A DNA stretch of 6,566 nt from an uncultured Clostridia bacterium (GTDB taxonomy: Bacteria; Bacillota; Clostridia; Oscillospirales; Acutalibacteraceae), in NCBI GenBank assembly GCA_946006915.1, contig CAMFZK010000055.1:1-6566 (forward strand), in the 5' to 3' direction. A program made the position numbers and the translations under genes. Position 1 is the first letter of the stretch, and each line of letters begins with the position of its first letter. Under the pieces are notes generated by a model. It searched no databases and had not been told where the DNA came from. It saw only the letters and a program-made list of their open reading frames with translations. Positions 6,318 through 6,566 of the stretch are shown in pieces.

Positions 6318-6566
6318 TCACATTTTTATTATCCAATAAATTACTCCATACACAACACTTGCCAATGTTCCGTAAACAATAACAGGACCTGCTATTACAA
6401 ACATTTTAGCACCGAGACCTAATACCCAGCCCTCGCTTTTAAATTCTATTGCGGGGGAAACTACGGCGTTGGCAAATCCCGTTATCGGCACTAACGTACC
6501 TGCACCTGCGTGTTTTGCAATTTTGTCAAACAGTTTTAAACCCGTAAGCAAAGCCGACAGGAATAT
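6318..6566 (-). CDS. spoVAC: SpoVAC-type stage V sporulation protein (partial, 5' end off the window)
   Basis: The C-terminal 82 residues of a SpoVA-family inner spore membrane protein; SpoVA proteins move dipicolinic acid into the forespore and release it at germination. The frame stays open to the right edge (it begins IFLSALLTGL), so a start at 6551 would be artificial; full-length SpoVAC is about 150 residues, so roughly the first half is missing. The diagnostic stretch is DKIAKHAGAGTLVPITGFAN, followed by VVSPAIEFKSEGWVLGLG and a hydrophobic C-terminal segment that ends in YWIIKM. The paralogue SpoVAE (SpoVAEB) shares GAGxxVPIT but continues with SFG, so SpoVAC fits better; the paralogy is the main doubt. 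The stop is 8 nt before a strong terminator, making this the last gene of its unit. It implies an endospore-forming host lineage. Confidence 0.85.
   Translation of the reverse strand: MFLSALLTGLKLFDKIAKHAGAGTLVPITGFANAVVSPAIEFKSEGWVLGLGAKMFVIAGPVIVYGTLASVVYGVIYWIIKM

Noticed and set aside
1..6566. CRISPR arrays, insertion sequences, tRNA or rRNA genes, phage or defence genes
   Set aside because: Nearly all the window is occupied by conserved biosynthetic genes; I saw no spaced long repeats, transposase motifs, terminal inverted repeats or tRNA-like sequence in the one intergenic region.

Overview
The window is a compact, AT-rich stretch of a Gram-positive, endospore-forming bacterium, most likely a member of the Clostridia. 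Three things point there: the gene order of the histidine genes, the use of a short HisG together with HisZ, and a spoVAC-like sporulation gene at the right edge. I cannot name the genus or species. All recognised genes lie on the minus strand and are read from right to left, and no credible gene lies on the plus strand.

Right edge (6278-6566): the C-terminal half of a SpoVAC-type spore membrane protein, followed 8 nt after its stop codon by a strong intrinsic terminator. This closes the upstream transcription unit.

Control region (6158-6277): a near-consensus sigma-A promoter (TTGACA, 17 nt, TATACT) with an inferred start near 6200 and a leader of about 42 nt. The leader is too short for a T-box or a leader-peptide attenuator. 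Two patterns could be operators: a 14-bp near-perfect palindrome just after the inferred start, and four TAGA tetramers spaced exactly 7 bp apart directly upstream of the -35 box.

Histidine operon (1-6157): in transcription order, a TrpR-like repressor of the YerC/YecD (HisR) type, hisZ, hisG, hisD, hisC, hisB, hisH and hisA. hisA is cut by the left edge, and hisF and hisI would be expected beyond it. Every junction is either an overlap of 1-8 nt or a gap of 4 nt, so this is almost certainly one translationally coupled transcript.

Pathway: HisG with its regulatory partner HisZ joins ATP and PRPP. HisI/HisE (not in the window) and HisA process the product. HisH with HisF makes imidazole glycerol phosphate and AICAR. 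HisB dehydrates it, HisC transaminates it, a phosphatase not seen here makes histidinol, and HisD oxidises histidinol to histidine. The first gene probably encodes the histidine-responsive repressor of the whole unit.

I see no undescribed multi-gene system. The parts most worth a second look are the control region and the unusual terminal position of the spoVAC gene.
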